From NCBI GenBank assembly GCA_964242035.1, contig CAXTCL010000023.1:1-27945 (forward strand): a DNA stretch of 27,945 nt, written 5' to 3'. The stretch's first letter is position 1; every line of letters starts with the position of its first letter. The translations under genes were made by a program, and so were the position numbers. This stretch comes from BOG-908 sp964242035. Its GTDB lineage: Bacteria; Pseudomonadota; Alphaproteobacteria; Acetobacterales; Acetobacteraceae. The notes beneath the pieces were generated by a model. It did no database searches. It saw nothing but the letters and a program-made list of their open reading frames with translations, and was not told the DNA's origin. Below are positions 15,254 through 22,545 of this stretch, one piece after another.

Positions 15254-16185
15254 TCGAAGCCGCGATGATCTGGAACGAGCCGAACAACAAGAGTCACTGG
15301 GACATCGAGAACGATCCTGGCTGGACCGCCTTTGCCCGCATGGCCAGGCTGGCCGGCGCCGCCATCGCCGCAGAGGCGCCCGGCCTGCCGCGCGTGCTGG
15401 GCGGCATGTCGCCGATCGACCCGGATTTCCTGCGCATCCTGCAGGCCCAAGGCGTGATGGAACAGCTCGACGCGGTCGCCGTGCACGGCTTCCCGCTGGA
15501 CTGGAACAACTGGCTCCTCAACGAGTGGCCGGACAAGCTCGCGAGCATCCACGCGTGCACGAAAATGCCAGTGTGGGTCAGCGAAGTCGGCATCTCCACC
15601 TTCGGCGCGGAGGAGGTCCAGGATTGGGGCCTGAAGCGCACCGCCGAGCTGCTGATCGGCCGCGCCCCGCGCATCCACTGGTACAGCCTCTACGACCTGC
15701 CCGCGGCATGGCCCGCCACTACGCGCCACCGCGAGGCCGAAGGCTCGTCGTACTACCGCCACTTCCACATGGGCCTGCTGGACGAGCACGGCGCTCCGAA
15801 ACTGGCCGCCCGGCATTTCGCGGACTACACGCCGGAGATCGGCCTTTGCCAGTGGTTCCACTACCAGGACCACCGCCTGGATGACGCCGTGCGACACATG
15901 CGCGACATGGGCGTCACCTACCTGCGCACCGGCCTCAGCTGGGCCGATTTCTATCGTCCCGACGCGCTGGCCTGGTTCGACCGCCAGATGCGCGCGCTCG
16001 AAGAGTTCCGCGTCACCGTTACCTTCTGCTTCACCCCGGAAGACCGCGGCACCTGGGCGCACCACACCGCGGCCCCGAAAGACCCGCACGAATTCGCCGA
16101 ATTCTGCGCCGCGATGATCCGCCGCTACGCGCCCGGGCGCGCGGATGCCACACCGGCGCGCGCCCTCGCGGAGCAGCCAAGCTGA
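15250..16185 (+). CDS. Glycosidase-like protein, apparently permuted TIM barrel (operon gene 4)
   Basis: 311 residues resembling clan GH-A glycosidases such as beta-xylosidase GH39. The first ten residues already contain WNEPN (Glu10 as acid/base, normally at the end of barrel strand 4). Then come strands 5-8: AVAVHGFPLDW (76-86), VWVSEVGIS (108-116, Glu112 as nucleophile) and IHWYSLYDLP (~146). After a linker, residues ~205-300 look like strands 1-3 that should precede NEP: MRDMGVTYLRTGLSWADFYRP, VTVTFCFTPE and PHEFAEFCAAMIRRYAP. The order is therefore 4-8 then 1-3, a circular permutation, or a truncated tandem. No signal peptide is seen, so it should be cytoplasmic. It overlaps the upstream gene by 4 nt. 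It may hydrolyse or transfer the operon's sugar product. Confidence 0.75.
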   Translation: MIEAAMIWNEPNNKSHWDIENDPGWTAFARMARLAGAAIAAEAPGLPRVLGGMSPIDPDFLRILQAQGVMEQLDAVAVHGFPLDWNNWLLNEWPDKLASIHACTKMPVWVSEVGISTFGAEEVQDWGLKRTAELLIGRAPRIHWYSLYDLPAAWPATTRHREAEGSSYYRHFHMGLLDEHGAPKLAARHFADYTPEIGLCQWFHYQDHRLDDAVRHMRDMGVTYLRTGLSWADFYRPDALAWFDRQMRALEEFRVTVTFCFTPEDRGTWAHHTAAPKDPHEFAEFCAAMIRRYAPGRADATPARALAEQPS

Positions 16186-16199
16186 TTCCGGCGCAGACC

Positions 16200-16961
16200 G
16201 TGCTCGACGCCCTTGCCCGCCGCCGGCGGGTCGCCCTGCCGGTCGCCCTCGTCGCCGCCCACCCCGATGATGAGACAGTAGGCGCCGGCGCCAGCCTCCG
16301 CCTGTTCGACGACCTGCTGCTGATACACGTCACCGATGGCGCCCCTGCCGACCTGAACGACGCCCGCCGCGCCGGCTTCGGCACCCTGGCCGCCTATGCC
16401 GCCGCACGGCGCGCCGAACTGGCGGCCGCCCTGCACGCCGGCCAGGCCCACCCGCGCATGCTGGCGCTGGACCTGCCGGACCAGGGCGCGTCGGCGGAGA
16501 TGACGCCGCTCGCCTTCCGCCTGGCCGCGCTGTTTGCAGCCCATGGCACCCAGGTGGTCATCACCCACCCTTACGAAGGCGGCCACCCGGACCATGACGC
16601 CACCGCCCTCGGCGTGCACCGCGCCGTCCGTGGGACCGCGATCGCCATACTGGAGATGACCAGCTACCACGCCGGTCAGGATGGAAGCCTGGCTACCGGC
16701 CAGTTCCTGCCAGGCGGCAGCGCCCCCGTGGAGATACTGCTTACGCCGCAGGAGCAGGACCTCAAATGCCAGATGATGGCCTGCTTCCCCACCCAACGCG
16801 CCACGCTCGCCTGCTTTGGCACCGACCGCGAAACCTTCCGCACGGCCCCCGTCTACGACTTCACCCAGCCGCCCCATCCAGGCGCGCTGAACTACGAACG
16901 CCACGACTGGGGCATGACGGGTGCCGCGTGGCGGCATCTTGCCGCGGCCGCCAGGGCGTGA
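16200..16961 (+). CDS. PIG-L/LmbE-family deacetylase (operon gene 5)
   Basis: A zinc-dependent N-deacetylase-like protein of about 253 residues. The AHPDDE motif at 20-25 and the distal GGHPDHD (~127-133) give the His-Asp-His zinc set and catalytic Asp of the family (MshB, PIG-L, BtrD, LmbE). Family members remove acetyl groups from GlcNAc-containing glycosides or pseudo-disaccharides, which fits a sugar-tailoring operon with an acyltransferase downstream. The start is uncertain: GTG 16200 is the first standard start codon. CTG 16182 or ATT 16185 would sit better relative to GGAG at 16170-16173. The stop overlaps the next gene's GTG (GTGA, 16958-16961). Confidence 0.88.
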   Translation: MLDALARRRRVALPVALVAAHPDDETVGAGASLRLFDDLLLIHVTDGAPADLNDARRAGFGTLAAYAAARRAELAAALHAGQAHPRMLALDLPDQGASAEMTPLAFRLAALFAAHGTQVVITHPYEGGHPDHDATALGVHRAVRGTAIAILEMTSYHAGQDGSLATGQFLPGGSAPVEILLTPQEQDLKCQMMACFPTQRATLACFGTDRETFRTAPVYDFTQPPHPGALNYERHDWGMTGAAWRHLAAAARA

Positions 16962-18172
16962 CACGCCGCCTTACTGTCCTGCAGGCCGCCTACGCGCTGG
17001 CCCCCGTGGGCCCGGATGCGGTGGGCGGCGCCGAACAGATACTCTCTAGCCTGGACCACGCACTGACCGAAGCCGGCCACCGCTCCCTGGTGGTGGCCTG
17101 CCGCGGCAGCACCACCACCGGCACCTGGATCGACACAGGCGTGGACCCCGGCACCACGCTGGACGACGCCGCCCGCACGCGCGCCGAAGCCGCCACGCGC
17201 GACGCCATCGCCCGCACGCTGGCCAACACACAGGTGGACGTACTGCACCTGCATGGCCTGGATTTCCCGCGCACGCTGCCGGACACCGCCCTCCCCACGC
17301 TCGTCACCCTGCACCTGCCGCCGGACTGGTACGCCGCCCTGCCCTCCCGCCCCGGCCTGCACTACAACTGCGTCTCCTCAGCCCAGCACGCCGCATGTCT
17401 CCGCCTCGGCCCACCGGCCGGCCTGCTTGCGCCGATACCAAACGGCGTGCCCGTGCAGCGTCTTGCCACCACGCGCCTGACCCGGCGCGGCTTCGCCCTG
17501 ATGCTCGGCCGAGTCTGCCCGGAAAAAGGCCAGCACATCGCCCTGCAAGCAGCCCATCTCGCCGGCTGCCCACTGATACTCGGCGGCACGGCCTTCCCCT
17601 ACGCCGCCCACCAGACGTATTACCGCACGCAGGTCGCCCCGCTGCTAGACGCGACGCGGCGCTTCGCCGGCCCGCTCGGCTTCGCCCGCAAACGACGCTT
17701 CCTTGCCGCGTCCACCTGCCTGCTCGTGCCGAGCCAGGCGGCGGAGACCAGCTCGCTCGTCGCCATGGAGGCACTCGCCTGTGGCACCCCGGTGATCGCG
17801 TATCCCTCGGGCGCGCTGCCGGACATCGTGGAAGACGGCCGCACCGGTTTCCTCGTGCGCAGCGCCGCGGAGATGGCGCTCGCCATCGGCCGGGTGCACA
17901 CGCTGGATCGGGAGACGTGCCGGCGCGTGGCGTCCGAGCGGTTTGGTTTGGCTCGCATGAGCGATGCTTATTTGAAACGATACGAGGCTCTTAGCGAGGA
18001 AGGAAGCAAGGCCTTCTTTTTTGAAAAAAAGAAGCAAAAAACTTCTACTTCTGACGGTGGCGGTAACGAACGCGCTGGTCCTGGCAACATCACGGCTGCA
18101 TCGGCAGCGTCAGGTGTAAAGGGTTTTTGGTCCTTTCTTTCAAAAAAGGACTGCTTGCCTTGCCTCCCCTGA
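16958..18172 (+). CDS. GT4-type glycosyltransferase with repeat-encoded C-terminal tail (operon gene 6)
   Basis: A GT-B glycosyltransferase. The N-terminal acceptor loop GPDAVGGAEQILSSLDHAL (18-36) is typical of GT4. The hinge PIPNGVPV precedes the donor domain with LMLGRVCPEKGQHIALQAA, and the donor signature is ETSSLVAMEALACGTPVIAY (about 261-280), then DIVEDGRTGFLV. It starts at GTG 16958 inside the stop of the deacetylase gene. The natural family end is near residue 348 (LKRYEAL). From there the frame runs without a stop through the whole of repeat H, adding about 56 residues that include FFFEKKKQKT, to TGA 18170-18172. The tail overlaps the next gene's start. The added tail is probably neutral or may be proteolysed. 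Confidence 0.88.
   Translation: MTRRLTVLQAAYALAPVGPDAVGGAEQILSSLDHALTEAGHRSLVVACRGSTTTGTWIDTGVDPGTTLDDAARTRAEAATRDAIARTLANTQVDVLHLHGLDFPRTLPDTALPTLVTLHLPPDWYAALPSRPGLHYNCVSSAQHAACLRLGPPAGLLAPIPNGVPVQRLATTRLTRRGFALMLGRVCPEKGQHIALQAAHLAGCPLILGGTAFPYAAHQTYYRTQVAPLLDATRRFAGPLGFARKRRFLAASTCLLVPSQAAETSSLVAMEALACGTPVIAYPSGALPDIVEDGRTGFLVRSAAEMALAIGRVHTLDRETCRRVASERFGLARMSDAYLKRYEALSEEGSKAFFFEKKKQKTSTSDGGGNERAGPGNITAASAASGVKGFWSFLSKKDCLPCLP
18001..18167. repeat. AT-rich inverted-repeat element, copy H (inside the sugar operon)
   Basis: The left arm (18003-18045) is CTTC/GAAG type; the right arm (18117-18160) is GGTCC/GGAC type with one stem mismatch. The element lies between operon genes 6 and 7, is translated as the tail of gene 6, and its right end contributes the AAAGGA likely to serve as ribosome site of gene 7. 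Confidence 0.92.
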
Positions 18173-19134
18173 CCCTCGACACCGCGATCATCGCCGAGTG
18201 GCACGACCTGTGGCGACGCACGCCGGACGCCACACCGTTCCAGTCCCCAGCCTGGCAGCTCGCCTGGTGGAGCCAGTTCGGCACGCAGCGCCCCGTGCTC
18301 GCCAGCCTGCGCGCGAACGGCCGCCTCGTCGGTCTGCTGCCCTGCTACGTACTGCCGGAGAACGGCGGCAAGCTGCTGCCGGTCGGCGCCGGCATCAGCG
18401 ACACGCTGGACGTCCTGCTGGCCCCGGATGCCCCGCCCGATGCCGCAGAGCGGCTGCTGGCCGAAGCATTGCACACAGCCGGCCCGATCATGCGCGCCGA
18501 CCTCATCGACCTGCCACCAGCCTCGCACTTGCGCACTGCGCCGGCGCCGGCGGGATGGCGCGGCACGCTCGGCCAAGGCGAGCCCTGCCCTGTGCTGGCG
18601 CTCACCGGCGCGCGGCTGCGCGAGATCATCCCGCCCGCCGCGCATCGCAAGCTTCGCATGAACCGCAACCGCGCGGCGCGTGCCGGCGGTGCCACGCTGC
18701 ATGTGGCCGATGCCAGGACGCTGGAACGCTCGCTCGAGACCGTGTTCGCGCTGCACGCCGCGCGCTGGACGGAACGCGGCGAGCCGGGCGGCGTGCTGGC
18801 CGATTCCCGTGTGGGCGCCTGCCTGCGCGCGGCCGCACCCGGTCTGCACGCGGCCGGCGCGCTGCTGGTGGCGGAGCTGCATATCGGGCCGGACGTGGCG
18901 GCTGCCTGCCTCGCCTTTCTCGCCGGTCGTGATCGCCTGTTGCTGTATCTGGGCGGTTTCGCTGCGGCCTACGCCGCGTGCAGTCCGGGCTCGCTGCTGC
19001 TCGACGCACTGGCCCGGGAATGCCTTGCCGAGAACAGGCGGGAGATACATTTCCTGCGCGGCGGAGAGGCCTACAAATACAACTGGGGCGCAGTGGGCCG
19101 CCACAACGCCACGCGCAGCTTTGTGCCCGCATGA
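18160..19134 (+). CDS. GNAT-like acyltransferase, BioF2/CelD type (operon gene 7)
   Basis: 324 residues resembling the Acetyltransf_6 (BioF2-like, CelD/FemAB-related) group. An N-terminal QSPAWQLAWWSQFG motif (about 20-33) is followed by a LASLRANGRLVGLLPCY strand pair. A basic HRKLRMNRNRAARAG stretch comes mid-protein, and the C-terminal AGRDRLLLYLGGF...GSLLLDAL...REIHFLRGGEAYKYNWG is diagnostic of this family. Such enzymes acylate amino sugars or related amines in exopolysaccharide and lipid pathways. The start is probably TTG 18160, 9 nt after AAAGGA from the end of repeat H; a TTG at 18127 lies inside the repeat. It overlaps the following methyltransferase by ATGA. An acyltransferase next to a PIG-L deacetylase suggests acyl exchange on an amino sugar (inference). 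Confidence 0.85.
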   Translation: MPPLTLDTAIIAEWHDLWRRTPDATPFQSPAWQLAWWSQFGTQRPVLASLRANGRLVGLLPCYVLPENGGKLLPVGAGISDTLDVLLAPDAPPDAAERLLAEALHTAGPIMRADLIDLPPASHLRTAPAPAGWRGTLGQGEPCPVLALTGARLREIIPPAAHRKLRMNRNRAARAGGATLHVADARTLERSLETVFALHAARWTERGEPGGVLADSRVGACLRAAAPGLHAAGALLVAELHIGPDVAAACLAFLAGRDRLLLYLGGFAAAYAACSPGSLLLDALARECLAENRREIHFLRGGEAYKYNWGAVGRHNATRSFVPA

Positions 19135-19955
19135 GCGCCGTGGCGGCCTGGCTGGCCGGCGACATCTCGCCCGAAGTGGCGCTGAGCCGCCTGCTGCTCG
19201 ACGGGCTCACCCCTGAGGAGATACTGGTGGCGGTCCCGCCCGGCTCCGCGATCGCCGAACTGGCCGACCGTCAACGGGCCAACATGCACGCCGTCTCCCG
19301 CATGCTCGCGCAGGCGCGTATCGACCACGCCGGCGCGCACGACCCGCAAGCGATAGCCGCCATGTTCGACCGAGCCGTGGCCGAAGCGCCCGATGCGAGC
19401 GTTGCCGCCTACACGCTGAACGATCCGGCGCTTGCGGCGCGCGCGACGGCGGAGATCGTCGACTGGCTGGTCGCCCAAGGCCTGGCGGCAGGCCCCGTGC
19501 TGGATCTCGGCTGCGGCACCGGGCGCATCGCCGCGGCGCTGGCGCGACACGCAGGCCACGTGCTGGGACTGGACGTCTCGGCCGGCATGGTGGCCGAAGC
19601 GCGGCGGCGCCACGGACAAGACCCGCGCCTGCGCTTCGAGGTCACGAACGGTCAGCCGCCTTCCCACCTGACGGCCGGCAGTTTCGGCCTTGTCCTGGCG
19701 GTGGACAGCTTCCCCTATCTCGTCCAATCCGGTCTGGCCGACGCGCATGCCCAAGTTGCCGCGCAGTGCCTGCGGCCGGGCGGCGCGCTGGTCATCCTGA
19801 ACATCTCTTACGGCCCTGAGGCGAACGAGCGCGTGCGCCGCTGGTGCGAGGCGTTCGGCTTTTTCCTCGAGCGAGATGGCATGCAACCCTTCACGCTCTG
19901 GGACGGCACTGCTTTCGTGCTGCGCCGGACTGGTATCGGGCGGCCTTGCGGTTGA
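19131..19955 (+). CDS. Class I SAM methyltransferase (operon gene 8)
   Basis: 274 residues. Motif I is VLDLGCGTGRIAAALA (122-137), followed by VLGLDVSAGMVAEARRR, then FGLVLAVDSFPYLV and a late CLRPGGALVILNISY strand. The Methyltransf_25/11 core is therefore complete. The first ~115 residues form an unfamiliar helical extension (SPEVALSRLLLDGLTPEEIL), perhaps for recognition of the acceptor. The start ATG 19131 lies in the stop of gene 7 (ATGA). It is the last gene of the run; the gene-poor island with repeat I follows. It is the second methyltransferase of the operon and unrelated in detail to gene 3, so two separate methylations are likely. Confidence 0.87.
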   Translation: MSAVAAWLAGDISPEVALSRLLLDGLTPEEILVAVPPGSAIAELADRQRANMHAVSRMLAQARIDHAGAHDPQAIAAMFDRAVAEAPDASVAAYTLNDPALAARATAEIVDWLVAQGLAAGPVLDLGCGTGRIAAALARHAGHVLGLDVSAGMVAEARRRHGQDPRLRFEVTNGQPPSHLTAGSFGLVLAVDSFPYLVQSGLADAHAQVAAQCLRPGGALVILNISYGPEANERVRRWCEAFGFFLERDGMQPFTLWDGTAFVLRRTGIGRPCG

Positions 19956-20054
19956 TCGTCAGCCGGCTCGTTGGGCCGTTTTACTTAGGCAGTCCAGGGC
20001 GGTATGGCGGACGCTTGAAGTCATTCCGACCACTTTGCGACCGATGTTTGCGAA

Positions 20055-20180
20055 AGGAAGCAAGGCCTTCTTTTTTGAAAAAAAGAAGCAAAAAACTTTT
20101 GTCCTGACGCTACTTTGATTGCCTGGATGTCTCCTGAAGCACCGGGCTGCTGCAAGTGCCGGGGCGCAAGAGTTTTCCTT
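20055..20180. repeat. AT-rich inverted-repeat element, copy I (right arm decayed)
   Basis: The left arm (20057-20100) is consensus. The core (GCTGCTGCAAGTGCCGGGGC, about 20147-20166) matches the second core class. The right arm is reduced to GCAAGAGTTTTCC at 20165-20177. Confidence 0.8.
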
Positions 20181-20523
20181 GGATGCACCTCTTAACGCAA
20201 TGCGCGCCGACACCGCTCTCTGATAAACTGCCTGTAAAAGCTTTCGCTTTTCCTGCCCTGCATCGACCCAATGCTTCCAGATGCACCCGGAAACTCACCG
20301 AACGACATCGTTATGTTGCACCTGCCTTTCTGCAGTCCAGAATTGAACTGATGGAAAACATCTGGACTGTCTACGCCAAACCTTGTGCCTTGGTCCGGGA
20401 CAGCTACGACGATGTTGTTGAGGCGTGCGCAATCTCCTGAAGCTGCCTTACAGCCGACGCCGCACGTGTCATCTCAATCGAAACACGCGAATGGCCGTGC
20501 GTCAGCTTTCTGGCGGGCTAGTG
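20181..20523. other. Gene-poor, lower-GC stretch with inverted repeats
   Basis: No convincing gene. Two structures stand out: AAAAGC-TTTC-GCTTTT at about 20237-20252, and a perfect 9-bp inverted repeat CAGTCCAGA / TCTGGACTG at 20333-20341 and 20361-20369 with a 19-nt loop. Base composition is visibly more AT-rich than the flanking operons. Open frames here have no ribosome site or recognisable family. Confidence 0.5.
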
Positions 20524-20706
20524 TTAGACCACGTGAGCCAAGACAAGCTCGGAACCCATGGCCACCCCGCCCAGAAGCGCAATGCGAGCGCCGAGCACAT
20601 GGCCGGACCGGTCAGGCATCAGCAGCATGACGGCAAAACCGACGACTGACGAGTACAGCCCGATCTCACCCAGGTAAACGATAAGACTGGCGACTTCCTG
20701 ACTCAT
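20524..20706 (-). CDS. Small membrane protein, 60 residues, unknown function
   Basis: Starting at ATG 20706 (MSQEVASLIVY), with GGAG 7 nt upstream. An upstream ATG at 20781 gives 85 residues with a basic lead. Two hydrophobic segments are visible: about 5-27 (ASLIVYLGEIGLYSSVVGFAVMLL in pieces) and 42-60 (ALLGGVAMGSELVLAHVV). A short MPDRSGHVLGAR loop separates them. I recognise no family. It is the only plausible gene in the island between repeats I and J. A GGAAC-N16-CGTC sequence just upstream resembles an alphaproteobacterial general-stress (EcfG) promoter. It may be a real stress-type small protein or a remnant of a larger membrane protein. Confidence 0.5.
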   Translation of the reverse strand: MSQEVASLIVYLGEIGLYSSVVGFAVMLLMPDRSGHVLGARIALLGGVAMGSELVLAHVV

Positions 20707-20735
20707 GACCCGCTCCAACATTGCCTGCGTTGAAA

Positions 20736-20760
20736 GACGCAGAGCCAAGGGGAACGTTCC
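20736..20760 (-). promoter_or_regulatory. Candidate EcfG-type (general stress) promoter
   Basis: On the minus strand GGAAC (20760-20756), a 16-nt spacer and CGTC (20739-20736) approximate the EcfG consensus GGAAC-N16/17-CGTT, about 30 nt upstream of the small membrane protein start. The last base of the -10 deviates. GGAACGTTCC is itself a palindrome, so chance or another regulator is possible. Confidence 0.35.
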
Positions 20761-20875
20761 AACCCGGAACCGACTGAACAATTCGTGAAGTAAGTCGCCT
20801 AGCGCAAAATACTCTTGACCCTACAGAGCACACGGCTCTTCGCGCTGAGTGAGACTGCTCAGCCTGCACAGGGAA

Positions 20876-20920
20876 CAAAAGTTTTTTGCTTCTTTTTTCA
20901 AAAAGAAGGCCTTGCCTTAC
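20876..20920. repeat. AT-rich element, copy J (right arm only)
   Basis: A consensus right arm (CTTC/GAAG type) at 20877-20918, preceded by CTGCACAGGGAAC similar to the end of copy F's core. No left arm is recognisable on its left. It lies just downstream of the serA stop. Confidence 0.85.
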
Positions 20921-20952
20921 GAAAGCGAGCGTTAACGCAACCCAGGTTACTA

Positions 20953-22539
20953 TCAAAAAGCCAGCGCACTCGCCTGGACGACCAGCGGCAGCGCGCGAAC
21001 CTCCGAGAGCACTGCCTCGCTAAGATCGCCGTCCACGGACACCAAGCAGATCGCGTCGCCACCCGCCGCCGAGCGGCCCAGATGGAACGTAGCGATGTTG
21101 ATGCCATGTCGCGCCAGCGTCTCGCCGAAGCGGCCGATGAAGCCGGGCTTGTCCTGGTTGGTGACGTAGATCATCTGCGGCGCGAAATCGGCTTCAACCT
21201 TGATGTCCTTGATCTCCACCAGGCGCGGCTTGTTACCGGCGAAGAGCGTGCCGGCCACCGCGCGCGAGCCCCGGTCCGTGGTCACCGTGATGCGCACCAG
21301 CGTTTGGTATTCGCTGGGCCGGTCATGCGTGGTCTCTGATACCTCGATGCCGTGCTCGCGCGCGGCCACCGGCGCATTGACCATGTTCACGCCGGACAGC
21401 ACCGGCGCCAGCAGTCCGGCCAGTGCGGCCGCTGTCAGCGGCTTCTGGTTCAGCGCGGACACTGCGCCTTCGTAGTCGATGGCGATCTTGCGTATCACGC
21501 CGTCCTGCGCGTGGGTGAGTTGGCCGGCAAACGCGCCCAGGCGCTGCACCAGCTCCATGTAGGGACGCAGGCGCGGCGCATCCTCGGCACTGACCGACGC
21601 GGTGTTTATCGCGTTCGTCACAGCCCCCGTCAGCAGGAAATCGCTTATCTGTTCGGCCACCTGCAGTGCGACGTTCTCCTGCGCCTCGTTCGTGGACGCG
21701 CCGAGATGCGGCGTGCACACCACGTTCTCCATACCGAAGAGCGGGCTGTCTTTCGCCGGTTCGGTCTCGAACACGTCCAGTGCCGCGCCGCCCACCTGGC
21801 CGGAGGTGATCGCCTCGGCCAGGGCCGACTCGTCGATCAGTCCGCCACGCGCGCAGTTGATGATGCGCACGCCGCGCTTGCATTTAGCCAGCGCCTCACG
21901 CGAGAGGATGTTGCGCGTGGCGTCCGTCATCGGCGTGTGCAGCGTGATGAAATCGGCGCGCGCGAGCAGGTCGTCGAGTTCCAATTTCTCCACGCCCATG
22001 TCCAGCGCACGCTTTTCCGAGAGATACGGGTCGAACGCCACCACGCGCATGTGCAGGCCGTGTGCGCGGTCAGCCACGATGCTGCCGATGTTGCCGGCGC
22101 CGATCAGGCCGAGCGTCTTGCCGGTCAGCTCGGTGCCCATAAAGCGGTTCTTCTCCCACTTGCCGGCCTTTGTCGAAGCGGTGGCTTCCGGAATCTGCCT
22201 GGCCAGCGCGAACATCATAGCGATCGCATGTTCTGCCGTGGTGATCGAGTTGCCATGCGGCGTGTTCATCACGATCACGCCGCGCGCGGTCGCCGATTTC
22301 AGGTCCACGTTGTCCACGCCGATGCCCGCGCGCCCCACAACCTTCAGCCTGGTGGCGACATCGAGCAGTTCCTTTGTCACCTTGGTCGCCGAGCGTATCG
22401 CCAGCCCGTCATACTCGCCGATGATCGCGCGCAATTCGGCAGGTGTCAGGCCGGGCTTGACGTCAACCTCCACGCCGCGGTCACGGAAGATGGCGACCGC
22501 CTCGGCGGACAGCTTGTCAGAGATGAGAACCTTTGGCAT
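20953..22539 (-). CDS. serA: D-3-phosphoglycerate dehydrogenase, ACT-domain type
   Basis: Oxidises 3-phosphoglycerate to 3-phosphohydroxypyruvate, the first step of serine synthesis. 528 residues, the long type. The substrate and NAD-binding domains carry GLIGAGNIGSIVADRA (144-159). Catalytic residues are Arg231 (NCARGG), Glu260 and His278 (CTPHLGAST). The intervening domain spans about 310-450 and the C-terminal ACT domain starts near 453 (MIYVTNQDKPGFIGRFGETL), the usual serine-feedback site. Of two ATGs I prefer 22539 because GGAG then lies 9 nt upstream; ATG 22545 directly abuts the serC stop and has no room for a ribosome site. It follows serC in one operon. Confidence 0.97.
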   Translation of the reverse strand: MPKVLISDKLSAEAVAIFRDRGVEVDVKPGLTPAELRAIIGEYDGLAIRSATKVTKELLDVATRLKVVGRAGIGVDNVDLKSATARGVIVMNTPHGNSITTAEHAIAMMFALARQIPEATASTKAGKWEKNRFMGTELTGKTLGLIGAGNIGSIVADRAHGLHMRVVAFDPYLSEKRALDMGVEKLELDDLLARADFITLHTPMTDATRNILSREALAKCKRGVRIINCARGGLIDESALAEAITSGQVGGAALDVFETEPAKDSPLFGMENVVCTPHLGASTNEAQENVALQVAEQISDFLLTGAVTNAINTASVSAEDAPRLRPYMELVQRLGAFAGQLTHAQDGVIRKIAIDYEGAVSALNQKPLTAAALAGLLAPVLSGVNMVNAPVAAREHGIEVSETTHDRPSEYQTLVRITVTTDRGSRAVAGTLFAGNKPRLVEIKDIKVEADFAPQMIYVTNQDKPGFIGRFGETLARHGINIATFHLGRSAAGGDAICLVSVDGDLSEAVLSEVRALPLVVQASALAF

Positions 22540-22545
22540 GTGCAT

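Noticed and set aside
20156..20440. 94-codon plus-strand frame in the island
   Set aside because: No ribosome site, no hydrophobic or domain pattern, and its start lies in the end of decayed repeat I.
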